NCBI GenBank assembly: GCA_944472155.2
Contig: OX235273.1
Coordinates: 107,406,582 to 107,470,581 of the forward strand
DNA: 64,000 nucleotides
Direction: 5' to 3'
Origin: Trichobilharzia szidati
Lineage: Eukaryota > Platyhelminthes > Trematoda > Strigeidida > Schistosomatidae
Shown here: positions 10,505 through 21,682 of the stretch, in pieces
How the letters are laid out: the number at the start of each line of letters is the position of its first letter
Numbering within the stretch: the first letter of the stretch is position 1
Position numbers and translations under genes: made by a program
Notes under the pieces: generated by a model
The model's database searches: none
The model's input: the letters and a program-made list of their open reading frames with translations, nothing else
What the model was told of the DNA's origin: nothing

Positions 10505-10750
10505 TTGGTTTCACATTATAGTAGAATGTTCACTTAAGCTCACATAAGGAGTAAGACAAGACTTCCTACCATTACCGATGACATTCCTCGCTGTAATGGA
10601 TCGGATCATGCGAGAAAAAACAGAGGAGAGTGAGAAGATGGGTACACGGTGAACTTAAGGAAGAACCCTAGAAGGCATAAACTTCGTCTGTGATTATTGT
10701 TCCATGCCTCAGAAAATAGAAGATAAACAAGCGAATACCAACAAGAAGAA
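10505..10750 (+). mobile_element. RTE-like RT fragment
   Basis: A decayed piece of the RTE reverse transcriptase around motif B (GGAGTAAGACAAGACTTCCT corresponds to GVRQ..LP), continuing toward the FADD motif region. It is joined to a 250-bp segment and a SINE-A in the same order as the inverted block 15595-16640. Confidence 0.55.
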
Positions 10751-10754
10751 GAAG

Positions 10755-11037
10755 AACTGAATGTTTCTTGTTAGCAGTCTGTTCTCCTGATCAAATTTTC
10801 CATATACACAGCCATGCGTCTGAGAGTGGCTAGTTATACTAACTAGTTTCCCAAGTTAAGGTAGACAGATTGGGATCCATACGCGAAATCTATTAACTGA
10901 AAGCCGACCATCGAAGCCAATGACTCGAGTCTCCACTCTAGTCACCTATTTGATGTTGGTTGGTAAGACATAAATCAAATTCTGATGCTCACTAGCGACT
11001 TTCCCTGTTCAGGTAAGTAGTTACCTGGGGTTCTGGT
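10755..11037 (+). repeat. Unclassified segment shared with 15986-16205
   Basis: This is the reverse complement of 15986-16205 over about 220 bp, for example AGAGTGGCTAGTTATACTAA and CGAGTCTCCACTCTAGTCAC. In both places it sits between an RTE fragment and a SINE-A. It has no coding potential. Confidence 0.75.
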
Positions 11038-11310
11038 CGGAAGTCGTGACCACTAGTGTACAGCAGGTTTAATGTGAGAACACACTCACCGAAGAATACA
11101 CTAAGAAGTGGTCGCGCTATGTCGTGAATTGGCAGAAGTTAGAATTAATGGACTGGCCATTGGATCGTGTCCCAGTAGCTTACTGGTCTGCGAGCTAGCT
11201 CGCTGGACTTCTAACTAGAAGGTCGTGGGTTAGAAGCTTTTGTGGTGGGTGGGTGCTGTTGAAGAGTCCCAAACTAGGACGGAGGAAACAGCTGTCTGGC
11301 AGTACTGCCT
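11038..11310 (+). repeat. SINE-A copy
   Basis: This starts with AAGTCGTGACCACTAGTG, then GTCGTGAATTGGCAGAAGTT and a tRNA-like head, and ends at GGACGGAGGAAACAGCTGTC. It belongs to the subfamily with extra bases (GGAG) between GGAC and GAAA, so the ribozyme core is disrupted. Confidence 0.8.
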
Positions 11311-12814
11311 GATGACGATGACCTTTAAGCGCTTTGGTGAACTGGCTCATGTTCAGACCATGGGGAGTGAGGAAATAGGCATACTTTGAACTGATAAAAA
11401 GGTTCTAGAATATCTGAACTTCACGAATCTTAGATTCACGGGTGGAAACTAATAAGTTGATAAGAAAGCAGCAGAATACAGAACTTCTGGTGACTATAGA
11501 GAAGAAAGAGGTGATACAAATGCCTGACGAACGTCAAGAACGAGCAGTAATTATCAGCGGCAGCAGTAAGAATCTAGAGAACTTTATCTGTTTCACCTAC
11601 ATGACTATTTCAACTACAGATGGGCAACAGGGATGAGGATTCATCCATCCATCTCCATTCGCTTTAACAAATTCGTTGGGTAACAACTCCCTAGAATGGT
11701 TCATTACCTGAATTCCTTTATGTACTACTTAAAAAGTCACATCAGTAGCACACATCATCACATTACAATAAACCACTTGTTTTATTCTTACAAGTACTAC
11801 AAACAAATAACTAAAAGCTTTCACATTAATAGGCGGCTGCTTCATACTACTACTACTTGCATTATGAGTAGTGAGTGTATTTTTTCAATTCCCAAAATCT
11901 ATACTTAATGGATTTCGGTATGCGGCAAGCAATAAATCTAATCTCTTTTAACCTTAACTAAAGATGAAGCTATTCTCCACTGAGTTTTTTCTCCGCCGGT
12001 CTGTGTTCTTCTCCTATTTATAAAACATTTATCACGGTTATTCTTAATTCTTAAGTAATTCATACATTATATATGAATTACTTTTTCGCTTTTTAGTAAC
12101 TTCCTACTACTTTCCAATTTTCGCTCTACCATTAACATAGAAGCTAGGGCTAAGTACCTTAATCACTAAAAGTATAGGATCTAAATATAAATTTGGAAAT
12201 TGATTTCTTTCTCCTTCTCTTCTTCCTCAATTTACAACTATTGGACATTGAACAACTTTGTTATAATTGAAACAAAATGTGATGGCGGGAAAAAGTGGTT
12301 TAAAGTGGAATTTATCGATTGCGTTTTTTAAATCTGTCGGAATAAAAATCTTGAATGAATTCCCTTAAGATGACTAGTACTACTCCTTAAAACTGTCATT
12401 TAAGCGTAAAATTGTAGTATATGAAAAGAAATCCAGAAAAGTAGAATGAAGAATGCTTCAGTTAAAGGGTCTCTTTAGGAAAATAAGTAAAAATTCAGCT
12501 GTTAACAGTATTGCTCCTTTTACTTAACATTTTCAAAATTACACTATTCCACCCTTTACAACTATAATTTGCAACATTCTTAAGTGTCTCTTATCGATGT
12601 CGTTGTTGGTGTGTGTGTGCGTTGTCCTCTGAGCTGGATGGTTTATCACTGTACAGACTGTACTGAGTAGAACTTAAGACTTTAGCATCTTGCTCAACAA
12701 TTGTCCATCAGCTTTCGATTCCTCCTCCTCATAAGAGATTTCCTCTAGTCTAGGGTCAACCCAAAAGAGTGATGTTATTCAACTGTCTCCTCAGAAGGTG
12801 TTCAATCCATTTTA
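11311..12814. other. Long unassigned stretch
   Basis: No exon and no confident repeat. The segment 12630-12680 (CCTCTGAGCTGGATGGTT) looks like the terminal bases of the Penelope family at 6721-7940. The segment 11735-11775 weakly resembles 44400-44450. The rest is AT-rich and unrecognised. Confidence 0.4.
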
Positions 12815-12998
12815 TTTGTATTTTGTTTTGATTATAGCTTCATTTCACACAGTATTTTTGGTACAAGTATTGAATTTTGAGCATGTGATGTCGGAAGCTC
12901 GACCATTGATATCAGGTGTGCGTCGGCAGGGGATCGAACCCCGGACTATGTGCATGATCGGTGAGAGTCCTAACCGCTCTGTCACTGATGCACACATA
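12815..12998 (-). repeat. SINE-B copy
   Basis: On the minus strand it has an A-box-like CAGAGCGGTTAGGACTC and a B box inside GGGGTTCGATCCCC. A shared body follows (ATATCAATGGTCGAG, ACATGCTCAAAATTC) and then TTGTACCAAAAATAC near the 3' end. Its sisters are at 20035, 36125, 46372 and 55585. Confidence 0.85.
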
Positions 12999-13198
12999 TA
13001 GGGACCCCCAAATCGATTTTCTTCATCAATACTAGTTTAATGGTTGTAAGCTTTGAAAGGAACTACTTTTCATTCAAAATGTTAGTTATCTATGTTGAAA
13101 GCAAGTGAATACTGCTCAAGTAATAGCTCAAAGTGGTGAGAACAGAAGTGATTGATAAATTATTAAGTTGTCAATTTCTCTGAATTATTGTTTGATAA

Positions 13199-13300
13199 AT
13201 GGTGACTAGCAGTGGAATTTACCACGCACATTTTGTCCTATTTGAGAATCATCAACTGTACGTGCCTGAATACACAATGAGACCCGAATTCAACACGTAC
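13199..13300 (-). repeat. Sm-alpha-like hammerhead fragment (decayed)
   Basis: On the minus strand it reads TTGATGATTCTCAAATAGGA then CAAAATGTGCGTGG and ends with TTCCACTGCTAGTCACC. The last block recurs at 25281 and 22845. The order (core, stem II with CAAATAGGAC, GCG, CCACTGC) matches the schistosome Sm-alpha hammerhead as recalled. Several core bases are mutated. Confidence 0.6.
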
Positions 13301-13844
13301 ATCCTTTTTGAAAACTAACGCTCTGCCCATTAGGGAGCCTCTGGTTTTTAGGTTAGTTTAGGTTTCTCGTCAGTTGATAGTGTTGGGTCGAAATACTCTA
13401 TTACTGTTGTTGATGTGTCAGCTCCTAGTACGGATGTCTACACGATGTCCAGTGACTACCTTGATGGTATTTTGGTTGATAGTGATAAGCAGTTGGATTC
13501 AGGATCTGCACGCTTCTGCCTGGTTTAGAACTCGTCAGCTGAATACGATTGCATCTCTAGAGAGTGATGGTGCTCCTAGCACTGAGACTCAAATCCAGAA
13601 CACACACACTTACGCATGCTTTCAAAAACCGAAAGCGTTATCGACTAGATCACTGCTCTCTTGAAATCCATCTTTTGTCCAACGGATATTAGTTATTAGT
13701 CCGTAGAATTATTGGCGAATGGTTCCATTAATTTAAGTAAACCGCCTGTAGTCATTAAGATCGAATATGTCATATAGAATTATTCAACATATGACTCGAG
13801 ATTATGAATTCCAGCAAGGAACATATATTTTATCATCACTGCTT
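13301..13844. other. Unassigned sequence
   Basis: An open frame at 13374-13664 has no recognisable domain and looks like chance. No repeat family is assigned. Confidence 0.4.
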
Positions 13845-13912
13845 TTTATTTATTCCTTTCCGTTTCCGGTGGAACATAGGGCCACTTCAAGCTAGAGGCT
13901 TGAAGTTTCAGT
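13845..13912 (-). repeat. SINE-C 3' tail fragment
   Basis: This carries the tail block GTGGAACATAGGGCCACTTC and GCTAGAGGCTTGAAGTTTCA seen in the full SINE-C at 23030-23278. It abuts the tail of the RTE copy in the same orientation. Confidence 0.65.
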
Positions 13913-14530
13913 ATTATTATTATTGTTCCTTGGGTTCCTAGTGGAACATAGGGCTTCAACTGTACGTCTCCACTTGCTTCTGTCTTCTGCTGTACTTTTC
14001 ACCTGCATCCATGTTAATCCATACTGTTTCAACTCCTCTTCACACGATCTCCTCCATGTCACCCTTGAAAGTCCCACTCGCCGCTTCCCTTTCAGGTTCC
14101 ACTCGAGCACTGGACTGACGCGCGATGTCACCCAACGGCCTCCTCAGTGAGTGTCCGATCCATCTCCACCTTCTACTGCATATTTATTGGGCGATTGGTT
14201 CTTGTTTTGTTTGTTCCTATAGTTTCTTGTTGGTGATTCTTTCCGGCCATCTGATCTTCAGTATAGAGCAACGAAGACAGCTGTTGATAAAGGTCTACAA
14301 CAGGCTGATGGAAATATTCTTTGTGACACACTGGCCAAGTTTCTGATCCGTATAGAAGAAGAACTGATTTGACGTTTGTATTGAAAATCCGAATTTTGTT
14401 GTTGATGTTGAGTGAAGAAGATTTCCAGATTGGTTTCAGGTTGATGAATGTGTTTCTCGTCTGCCTTCCCGATTCTCGATTTGACATCCTCGTCCGTTTC
14501 TCCTGTAGTTCAGACAATGCTCCCTAGATA
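13913..14530 (-). mobile_element. RTE-like LINE, 3' part
   Basis: On the minus strand the frame 14517-14173 gives the C-terminal region of an RTE protein: KIRIFNTNVKSVLLLYGSET, then a frameshifted continuation with the VSRVTWRRSCEEELK-type end at 14131-13892. It closes with TTGAAGCCCTATGTTCCACT and an (AAT)n tail at 13913-13924. Stops and a frameshift show it is inactive. The 5' side is truncated, as is usual for LINE insertions made by target-primed reverse transcription. Confidence 0.8.
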
Positions 14531-14539
14531 AGAGGTTTT

Positions 14540-14680
14540 ATATTTACAGGATGGGGTTGCTAACCTCATGCCCAACCTTTCCTCTTTACCAGTCTTATTA
14601 CTGGCTTAGCGAGGTAAAGGAGTGAGTCGGTGGCCGGAGGTCGAACCCCGAACCACATGAAGCGCCAGCAACACACTTAT
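14540..14680 (-). repeat. SINE-C partial copy
   Basis: This contains ACAGGATGGGGTTGCTAACC, CCTTTCCTCTTTACCAGTCT, and a tRNA-like head with GGTCGAACCCCG. The start of the head is missing. Confidence 0.75.
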
Positions 14681-14784
14681 TATGATAACTAGTAAAGAAT
14701 TCGCTCAGCTAGTCTTCGAATTAATTGGAGCACACAGTGTGGGCAAAGTGAAGAAGTCTGGGAGATTAGCTTATTGAAGCAGGC

Positions 14785-15000
14785 TGTGTTAACTGATATC
14801 AGCTGGAGAAGCATTGAAAACCAACAAGGAATACTGGACAGCTTTTCCATCCTAGTTTGCAATTCACTGACAGTACGCACCCACCGCTAGGGTTCGAACC
14901 TGGGACCTTCTGGTTACAGTACAAACTCGTAGGTCATTTAGATACTGGGTACCGACTCAATGGCCAGCTCATAAATTCTAGCTGATAGCAATTTGCGATT
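14785..15000 (-). repeat. SINE-A copy
   Basis: Minus-strand copy with TAGGGTTCGAACCTGGGACC (B box) and CAATGGCCAGCTCATAAATT. A short plus-strand tail fragment, with GGTTCTCTTACTGATATCA, follows at 15085-15125. Confidence 0.75.
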
Positions 15001-15159
15001 TTAGCACTTTCTCAATCCAAACCAGGTAGATCCGACTGCTCCTGACTTCTCCTTAGAACTCCAGGCAACCTCGTCCTTGTTAGTTTTCAATGGTTCTCTT
15101 ACTGATATCAATCCATGATCAAACCGGATATAAATCAAATACCTTTAAAAATAATTGAT

Positions 15160-15345
15160 TACGCAAATTATTACCTTTAGAAACTACTTTTGAGTCATAC
15201 ATCCCCCTATTGTTCAATAATAAATATCAATACAGTTAGTTGTACGGTGACTTTGAAGATGATGTCATCAATAAAAAGAGAATTTTCTTCACTGGATTGT
15301 CTTCTCTGAGATTTCTGAGATTATTTCTGAATGCTCTTAGACATG
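15160..15345 (+). mobile_element. Penelope-like 3' UTR fragment
   Basis: This is similar to 6110-6340: both have a TTACTTC/TTGAGTCA block, CCCCTATTGTTCAATAATA-like sequence, a TGAAGATGAT block and AGAATTTTCTTC. No coding part remains. Confidence 0.5.
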
Positions 15346-15594
15346 AATGTCTAAAATTTCACTATACCTTAATTTAGCATAAATGAACTAAATACCAGCT
15401 TAATAAATAGTATATTTACTTTTTATGCATGATGAACAACAATCAACTCACACAGGATGGCTTCCATTTGTTCATGTCAATCATTTTTCTATTATGTTTA
15501 TTTTTCTTAATTGCTATTTATAGTATCAAGTGGGTTACATAATGTTACTAGAATATTTTACTATTTCCAATGGGAACCATGTTGAAATGTTTTT
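15346..15594. other. Unassigned AT-rich sequence
   Basis: Nothing recognisable. The right edge runs into the 3' end of the minus-strand SINE-A. Confidence 0.4.
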
Positions 15595-15985
15595 TCAAGT
15601 ATTGGTTTTGTAGGAATTTTGTTTGATTGGATGGAGGATTTCATCATGATCTGACATCATTTAGAGAATCACTGGAAAACCAACAGGGAGTAATGGACAG
15701 CTATTTCGTCCTAGTTTGGGACTCTTCAACAGTAAGCACCCACCACAGGAGGTTTGAACCCAAGACCTTCTGGTTACAAGGCTAGCGAGTTCTCAGACAA
15801 TTAAGCCACTGGGACTCGATCCAACGGCCAGTACGTGAATTCCAACTTCTGCCAATTCACGATATTGCACGACCATTAACGAGTGTCTTTTTCGATGAGT
15901 AAATATCCTCACATTCAATCTGCTGTACCCTAGTGGTCACGACTTTCTAAATGAATAGGCCAGTCGCTAGTGAGGATCAGAATTT
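15595..15985 (-). repeat. SINE-A full-length copy
   Basis: This spans from the 3' end (CAAGTATTGGTTTTGTAGG at 15597) through GATTTCATCATGATCTGACA and the hammerhead-like block (GTTGAAGAGTCCC, GGACGAAATAGCTGTCC on the minus strand). It continues through the B box to the CGACTGGCC head. Length is about 390 bp, equal to the spacing of the tandem units at 41378-41985. C3 of the ribozyme core is T here. Confidence 0.85.
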
Positions 15986-16205
15986 GATTTATATGTTACC
16001 AGTTACATCAAATAGGTGACTAGAGTGGAGATTCGAGTCATTGGCTTCGATAGTTAGCTAGCGGCTAATAGATTTTGCGTATGAATCCGGATCTATCGAC
16101 CTTAACTTGAGAAACTAGTTAATATAACTAGCCACTCTCAGAGGTATGGCTTCGTATATAAAAAATTTGATCCAAATAACTGATTGTTAACAAGAAACAT
16201 TCAAT
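15986..16205 (-). repeat. Unclassified segment shared with 10755-11037
   Basis: Inverted copy of the segment at 10755-11037, again between a SINE-A and an RTE fragment. Confidence 0.75.
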
Positions 16206-16935
16206 TCTTCTAGAATATGTCAGGCAGATGAACAGAATCTGAGCTGTGTTTTTTGTTGTTTTTTCTAATGCTATTCTCTCGCTTTCTGAGAACTCCGATT
16301 ACAGAGTAATGAGCATCTGTCTCAGTTTTCTCTTCCCACCTTCAACGTCCTCATCCCTGTAGCTTGTAGTTGAAACGGTGCTGATGAGGTCAGTGAAAGA
16401 GATAACTTCCACCACTTTTTCCCCGCTGATGGTGGCTTATGCCTGTGACTGTCGTTGTTAGTTAGGCATCTTCATTACCTCTGCCTTCTTTATGTTCATC
16501 TGAAGTCCTGTCTTCATTGATTATCCTGCCAACTTTTTGGTTTTTACTTGTTAATTCCCTAGTTTCTGAGGCATGAATCAGAGATGATGTTCATATCTTC
16601 TAGGATCCTTTCTTATGTCCAGAGTATACCCATCTTCTCATTCTCCTCAACTACAGCGGGGAAGACCATCGGTAGTTGTAGGAAGCCTTGTTGTGAATCA
16701 CTTGATATCATTTAGCATCATAATATAGCTTTTGAATAAGGTTGTTAAAGGTTTAGGGCACTCCATATTGCTAAAGCAGTTCCCAAATTGCCCCATGGTC
16801 AATCCTATCGAAGATCTTTTCAGAGTCGATGAATCAGAGACTGACTGTAATTCTTTTCTCACCTGTACACACCATATTGTAATTCTCTTCCGTAATTGGT
16901 AGAGTGTTCACAACTTCATTTTTTTTACAAAGTTT
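16206..16935 (-). mobile_element. RTE-like reverse transcriptase fragment
   Basis: The minus strand carries RT motif A in the form FIDSEKIFDRIDHGAIWELL (about 16846-16787). This corresponds to the F-D-x-x-x-x-F-D-x-V-D pattern of RTE elements. Further sense-strand blocks resemble GLQ.N..KT after the catalytic region (16480-16530). Many stops and frameshifts are present. It is the upstream part of the same family as 44705-45835. Confidence 0.75.
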
Positions 16936-17243
16936 GAAGCTGTTTTCTATACATTGTTGTGTGCGGCTGGCTTAAGCAATTATTGTTCATTCCTTACGTT
17001 CTATACGGAACACAACGCCCCAGTAAAGCATCTCCACTGCATCTGCTTATCCACCTTCACTTTCAGTTTGCATCCCGACTACCAACGAACTTTCATCTCC
17101 ACCATGTTACACTTTCGGATGCCTGATATCCATCTAAGCGATATTTCAAGCTCTATTTGGATATTTTGGTGCAGATTTATTAACGTAATTAGAACAAGAC
17201 GACAATTATCTCTTTTATTTATGACATTTAGTTATCAACTTAC
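16936..17243. other. Unassigned intron sequence
   Basis: A 97-codon open frame (16954-17247) has no recognisable domain. A diverged RTE remnant is possible but not shown. Confidence 0.4.
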
Positions 17244-17402
17244 CTAAATGTCCATTTGGTAATCTCTTCAGTGTAGATGGTTGTTCCAGACCAGACGGAC
17301 TACGAACTGTCGCGACTAAATTATAAATATCTGTTTCAGTGATACGTAATGGCATTTCACTTGTTGTACCAACACAAACTTGATTAAATCGACGCGATTC
17401 AC
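17244..17402 (-). CDS. Filamin exon (repeat 18, first half)
   Basis: A 159-nt exon, phase 1 to phase 1, with acceptor TTTTACAG and donor TTAG/GTAAGT. It encodes ESRRFNQVCVGTTSEMPLRI, TETDIYNLVATVRSPSG, and TLKRLPNGHL. The last Gly codon is shared with the exon at 9932-10135 (HLGISFTP). The same order occurs in recalled vertebrate filamin repeat 18 (ISETDLSLLTATVVPPSG..LLKRLRNGHVGISF). The repeat is split in the middle of the Ig fold by a phase-1 intron. Confidence 0.95.
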
Positions 17403-17599
17403 CTGTAAAAGTAAATAAATTATTATTATTATGGTATTTAGATTGTGGTATTTTTTTAAGAAATTCGCTGAAGATACATTTTATACGTAGAATATCAGAT
17501 TAGTTATGGGGTGTCAAAATAAACAGTCGTATTTGTGTGACAAACGTCGTGCTAGGCTGAAATAGATTACAAAATATTGTTTAGTGGGAGACAATAGTG

Positions 17600-18490
17600 G
17601 TGATTAGTCATAATAGATTCATAGAATATGGAGTTATAGAAGGTGTCAGGTGAGTGGCTAGTACAAAGTGGTATGTGTTAAAGAGGAGATGGTAAGACTG
17701 CAATGAGAGGTTCATCATGAAATAACCAATGTGTGAAATGAAACAGGAGGAGACATATCTTGAGAAAAGAGATAATATCATTGGTAGTAAGTCCGGATAG
17801 TATAAACGGAAAAATCGATAGTATTGAAAGAATGTTTGCATGAAGGGTGTAAATTATGACAAATAATAATAATAATTGTAATAATAAGCAAAGAAAACAA
17901 ACCAAGAGGGTTAAGGGGAAGAAGCACTCTTATTGAGAAGAAGAATCATCAATCCAAGTTTGGCCAAGGTAGGAACAGCGTCTGGACGTGTTCCTTTTTT
18001 TGGATACAAAGTTCTGGTTTAGTCTATCTTATTGCAAAAGCTTCAGTTATGTGTAGAAGACGTAAGCGAACTGTACTTGATAACGACTTCTGAATTTGGT
18101 ATATAATCCTAATAGCTGTGTTGACGTCGATGTTATGTCCAGTATCCACCAAGTGACAGGACAGAACTTTTTATGCACTTAATTTCCCCCCTGCTGAACC
18201 AAGCTCGTAGACGAACCTGCCTAATCGTGCGCCCTATATAACTTGGACCACAGGAACAGTTGAAATGGTATATGCACGAAGAAGAGCTAAGGTTAGGTAA
18301 GGCATCTTTGAGTTGCTGGGTGAACATCGGACGGCTACTGAAGGATAGACACAGACGTGCAGAGGAGAAAGTTTTCTTTCTCACCCTGGTTAAAATCTCC
18401 GCAGGAGTATCTTCCTTGATGAAGAATCCCAAATTAAGACGAAACAGTTTCATTTTGCTGATGAACTCCAAATTTCAAAAGTAAATAATC
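17600..18490 (-). mobile_element. Penelope-like element, endonuclease and 3' end
   Basis: On the minus strand 18471-18133 encodes the RT tail. It is followed by a nuclease of the CSCG type (IYHFNCSCGPSYIGRTIRQV). The pattern Y-x8-10-YIG is that of GIY-YIG endonucleases, which are the hallmark of canonical Penelope elements. The C-terminus and 3' region continue, broken by stops, to about 17600. The chain resembles 26740-27115 and 62280-62690 but not the CxxC-type copies. Confidence 0.8.
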
Positions 18491-19184
18491 ATGAATAACA
18501 ATCTACATATATAGAGAGAGTAGCGGTGAATGCTTATGATTAGTGTTCGCATTGAACTTTATTTATACTCCTTATGAACAGGGTAAGTAAACTGAGTAAA
18601 AGGTTATGTGGGTGTATCAGTGTGTAAGAGGGATTAACCAATCCTATCAGGAGTTGTTCCTACCGTGGACAAACTTGAACTAAAAGTTATTTTCCCAAAA
18701 TAAAGTATATTTCAATAGTTTACACACAATGATAAGTTTTGTTATTGGTACTATTTCTAGCAAAATTGCTGCCCGTGTCCACACCACTGTTGGAATTGTT
18801 TTGTTCTCTCTCAAGGATGTCCTCTACTCCTATTTCTCTTCCTCTTTCTTATTCTCTTTGTCCTAACAGTTGTAGTTACAATGTTATAAAATGTATGCCT
18901 TTTCATTCTAGCCTTATTTTTTTGCTGCCGAATTTTCTCCCTCACTCATTTCACGATGAACTGTATTCACTGCGCATTATTTTCGACTAGCCACTCTCAT
19001 CTGACAGTTTTTACAACCTTGAACTCATTTGTCAATTTTTCTTTACCCTACACACAGTGCATATAACTATTATAACCAATCACCATCTTTATCCACTCGC
19101 ATTTCTCAATATTTTCTAACTGAATTCAGTCTAGCACATTTTGTCACACAAATCCTACTTATTCTGTCACCCTGTAGGGATTTG
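18491..19184. other. Unassigned intron sequence
   Basis: No exon and no assigned repeat. Pyrimidine-rich open frames (18739-18990, 19029-19217) show no domain. Confidence 0.4.
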
Positions 19185-19565
19185 ATTGATTGGTTACAGG
19201 ATTTGATTATGAGTTAACATCAGTTAGAGCACCATTGGAAACCAACAGGGAGTACTGAACAACCAACTGTTTCTTCCTAGTTTGGGACTCTTCCTCAGTA
19301 CTTATCCACCACCAGGGTACGAACCCACGACCTTCTGGTTACAACCCCAGCGAGCTAGCTCTTAGGCCACTGGGACCCAATCCAATTGCCAGCCCATGAA
19401 TTCAAACTTCTGCCAGTTCACGAAATAACACGACCAGTAGCCAATGTCTTCTTCGGCGAATAACTGTCCTCACCTTCGACTTGCTTTACCCTACTGGTCA
19501 CGACTTCCCACCAGAGAACACCAGGTAACAACCTACCTGAATAGGGCCAGTCGTTAATCTGTTAT
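19185..19565 (-). repeat. SINE-A full-length copy
   Basis: Complete from TGATTGGTTACAGGATTTGA to CTGAATAGGGCCAGTCG. It has B-box ACCAGGGTACGAACCCACGA and a 5' region containing CCCTACTGGTCACGACTTCC. The hammerhead block carries an extra segment (GGAAGAAAC) and lacks a clean core. Confidence 0.85.
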
Positions 19566-20034
19566 TCTACATGAAAATGTATCCACCACATAAATGGTTT
19601 TTTGTTGTCATGAGAAGTATGTTACTTTATGACTGTGAGAGCCTGTAGAGAATTTATTGAGACGCATATTCTTCGTTCAGCCTGGTTTTAAAGCAAGGAT
19701 AAATTAAGAAAGTAAACAGTTTGTTGGTACAAGTAAAATAATAAATAGAGGATAGGAGTGGGTCTGAAGATAGACGATGGAAAGCCATGCCTAAGTAGCA
19801 TGAAGTGATGCAGTGTTTAAGAATCTTAGACTGTCCAGGATATTAATATTGGTTGCTCTCCTGAATTCTCTTTTACAGAATGTTCTGGCTTCCTTAAGGA
19901 GATTGCTCTGTCTTTTTGCTAACTGGAGTATTCGGTATTTAGCATACCGAATAAAATACCTAAAGTTAGTATTCATAATTTCTGTCACACCAGTGAATAT
20001 GACTCACGCCCTTATAAATATTATTTATTTTATT
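19566..20034. other. Unassigned intron sequence
   Basis: Nothing assigned. Open frames on both strands around 19791-20043 overlap each other and have no recognisable domain. Confidence 0.4.
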
Positions 20035-20216
20035 TTATTATAGCTTGATTTCACACTGTATTTTAGTATATGTATGGAATTTTCAGCATGTGAAGCGGTA
20101 GACCGAATTTAGCAGGCCGATCATTGATATCAGGTATACTTTGACCGGGGATCGAACCCCGGGCCATGTGCATGGCTGGCGAGCGTCTTAACCGCTGTGC
20201 TACTGATGCACAAACA
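20035..20216 (-). repeat. SINE-B copy
   Basis: Minus-strand copy with CACAGCGGTTAAGACGCTCG, GGGGTTCGATCCCCGG, CCTGATATCAATGATCGGCC and a tail TGTGAAATCAAGCTATAATA. A SINE-A follows after a few bases. Confidence 0.85.
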
Positions 20217-20560
20217 AGTGACATAATTGGTTACAGGATTTCATCATGAGCTGACATTGGTTAGAGAACCATTGGAAAACCTGGGAGTACTGGACAGCTG
20301 TTTCGTCCTAGTTCGGGACTCTTCACAGTACGCACCCACCGGGGTTCGAACCCAGGACCTTCTGGTTACAAGGCAAGCTGGCTCGTATACCATTCAGCCA
20401 CTGGGACCCGATCCAATGGCCCATGAATTCTAACTTCTGCCAATTCACGACATATCGCTACAGCTAGCCAATGTCTTCGGCGAGTATTTGTCCTCACACC
20501 CGACCTGCTGCACCCTACTGGTCACGACTTCCCACTGGAAACCCAGGTAACCCAACACAG
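20217..20560 (-). repeat. SINE-A copy with well-kept hammerhead
   Basis: On the minus strand it reads GTGCGTACTG, TGAAGA, GTCCCGAACTAGGAC, GAAAC, AGCTGTC, CAGTAC. Stem I (GTACTG/CAGTAC), stem II (GTCC/GGAC), GAAA and the GTC site are all present. Only the C of CTGAAGA is missing. B box GGGGTTCGAACCCAGGACC. Confidence 0.85.
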
Positions 20561-20734
20561 TTTCTAATATAATATTGATTCGCCTTTACTGGTGCTATTG
20601 TATTCTACCATTCATGGATTTATAACTGTAGAGTTTAGAAAAGAGGAAGTTGTTGAGACCACAATTGTCTGCTCAAATTAGCCTTGTTCTGAATATGGAC
20701 AGGGGGGATATTTAAATTATTTTTAGTGAGAAGT

Positions 20735-20972
20735 CGTGACCAGTGGGGTCCATCTGGTCAGCAGTGAGGATGAATACTCACCAGCAATGACATTGGCTGG
20801 TGGACGCGCTACAGTCACGAATACGTAGAAGTTAGAATTCATGAGCTGTCCATAGATTCGGGTCCTAGTGTCTGAATGACAGGATGACCCTTGGTTTGAA
20901 CCCTAGCGGTGAGTGAGCATGATGGGTTGCAAACTAGGACAAAACAGCTGTCCAGTACTCCTTGCTGGTCAG
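20735..20972 (+). repeat. SINE-A copy
   Basis: Starts at AGTCGTGACCAGTGGGGTCC and carries CTTGGTTTGAACCCTAGCGG at the B-box position. It ends with AAACAGCTGTCCAGTACTCC. Confidence 0.75.
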
Positions 20973-20989
20973 GTCTAGTTTAGTCTAGT

Positions 20990-21150
20990 TTAGGAGATGG
21001 GAATTCTTAAACCTAGGTTTCGTGCTTACTGATGTTGGCCAGCAAGACCAATCTATAATCCCCACAGAACTCAGATCCCCTCAGAAATTCGAACCTACAT
21101 TAGTTAGTGCTGAAGTCAGAGACATTACCAATGAGCTATTCATTGGTGAC
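20990..21150 (-). repeat. SINE-D partial copy
   Basis: Shares CCTAGGTTTCGTGCTTACTG, GAAATTCGAACCTACATTAG and ACCAATGAGCTATTC with the SINE-D at 4550-4890. Confidence 0.65.
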
Positions 21151-21682
21151 CAAATTTATTGATGAGTTAAGTGTGAGAATAAATGTAAACTGCTGAAACT
21201 AAACGAATATCTCCACGAAATCTCGGAAGCCCTTCGCGTTTTCTCTGGACTGTTTCAGCTGAAGTGACTCCTGCAGTTGTCCATGTGGACAGCTAGAAGC
21301 CTAGTACTCATTAAATCAATTTGAAATTAACCGATGTGTAGATTTGGATCAAACTTATCAGTCAATAACGAAAATAGTCCTTACTACCGAAAAGTCAAAT
21401 ATCAGGTCAATAATAGAGTTAACATCACTGTAAGTGAATCAATCACAGTGGGAGCCGCCAAGAGAGACAAGTATTTTATTCGTAGAGAATTTCCAAAGCT
21501 TGATTCACATTGAAGATACAGCTAAATGTGTTATTCATAAGGACAATAAAAGCTTTGTTATTAAACAATCCAGTCCAGAGAACACAACAACATCAAAAAC
21601 TTCTATTATAATGACGACCATTTAGCGTAAAAGGCAATCAGCTCATTAAGGAGTGTCATAGGTATAAAGCTACACTACTTAC
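21151..21682. other. Intron with a Penelope terminal remnant
   Basis: The segment 21535-21600 (AAAGCTTTGTTATTAAACAA, AGAGAACACAACAACATCA) matches the terminal block of the palindromic Penelope family at 7890-7940. The rest is unassigned. Confidence 0.45.

Noticed and set aside
17600..17905. Membrane-like leucine- and phenylalanine-rich open frames on the minus strand
   Set aside because: They lie in the AT-rich 3' region of a Penelope copy, in overlapping frames. Hydrophobicity comes from base composition.
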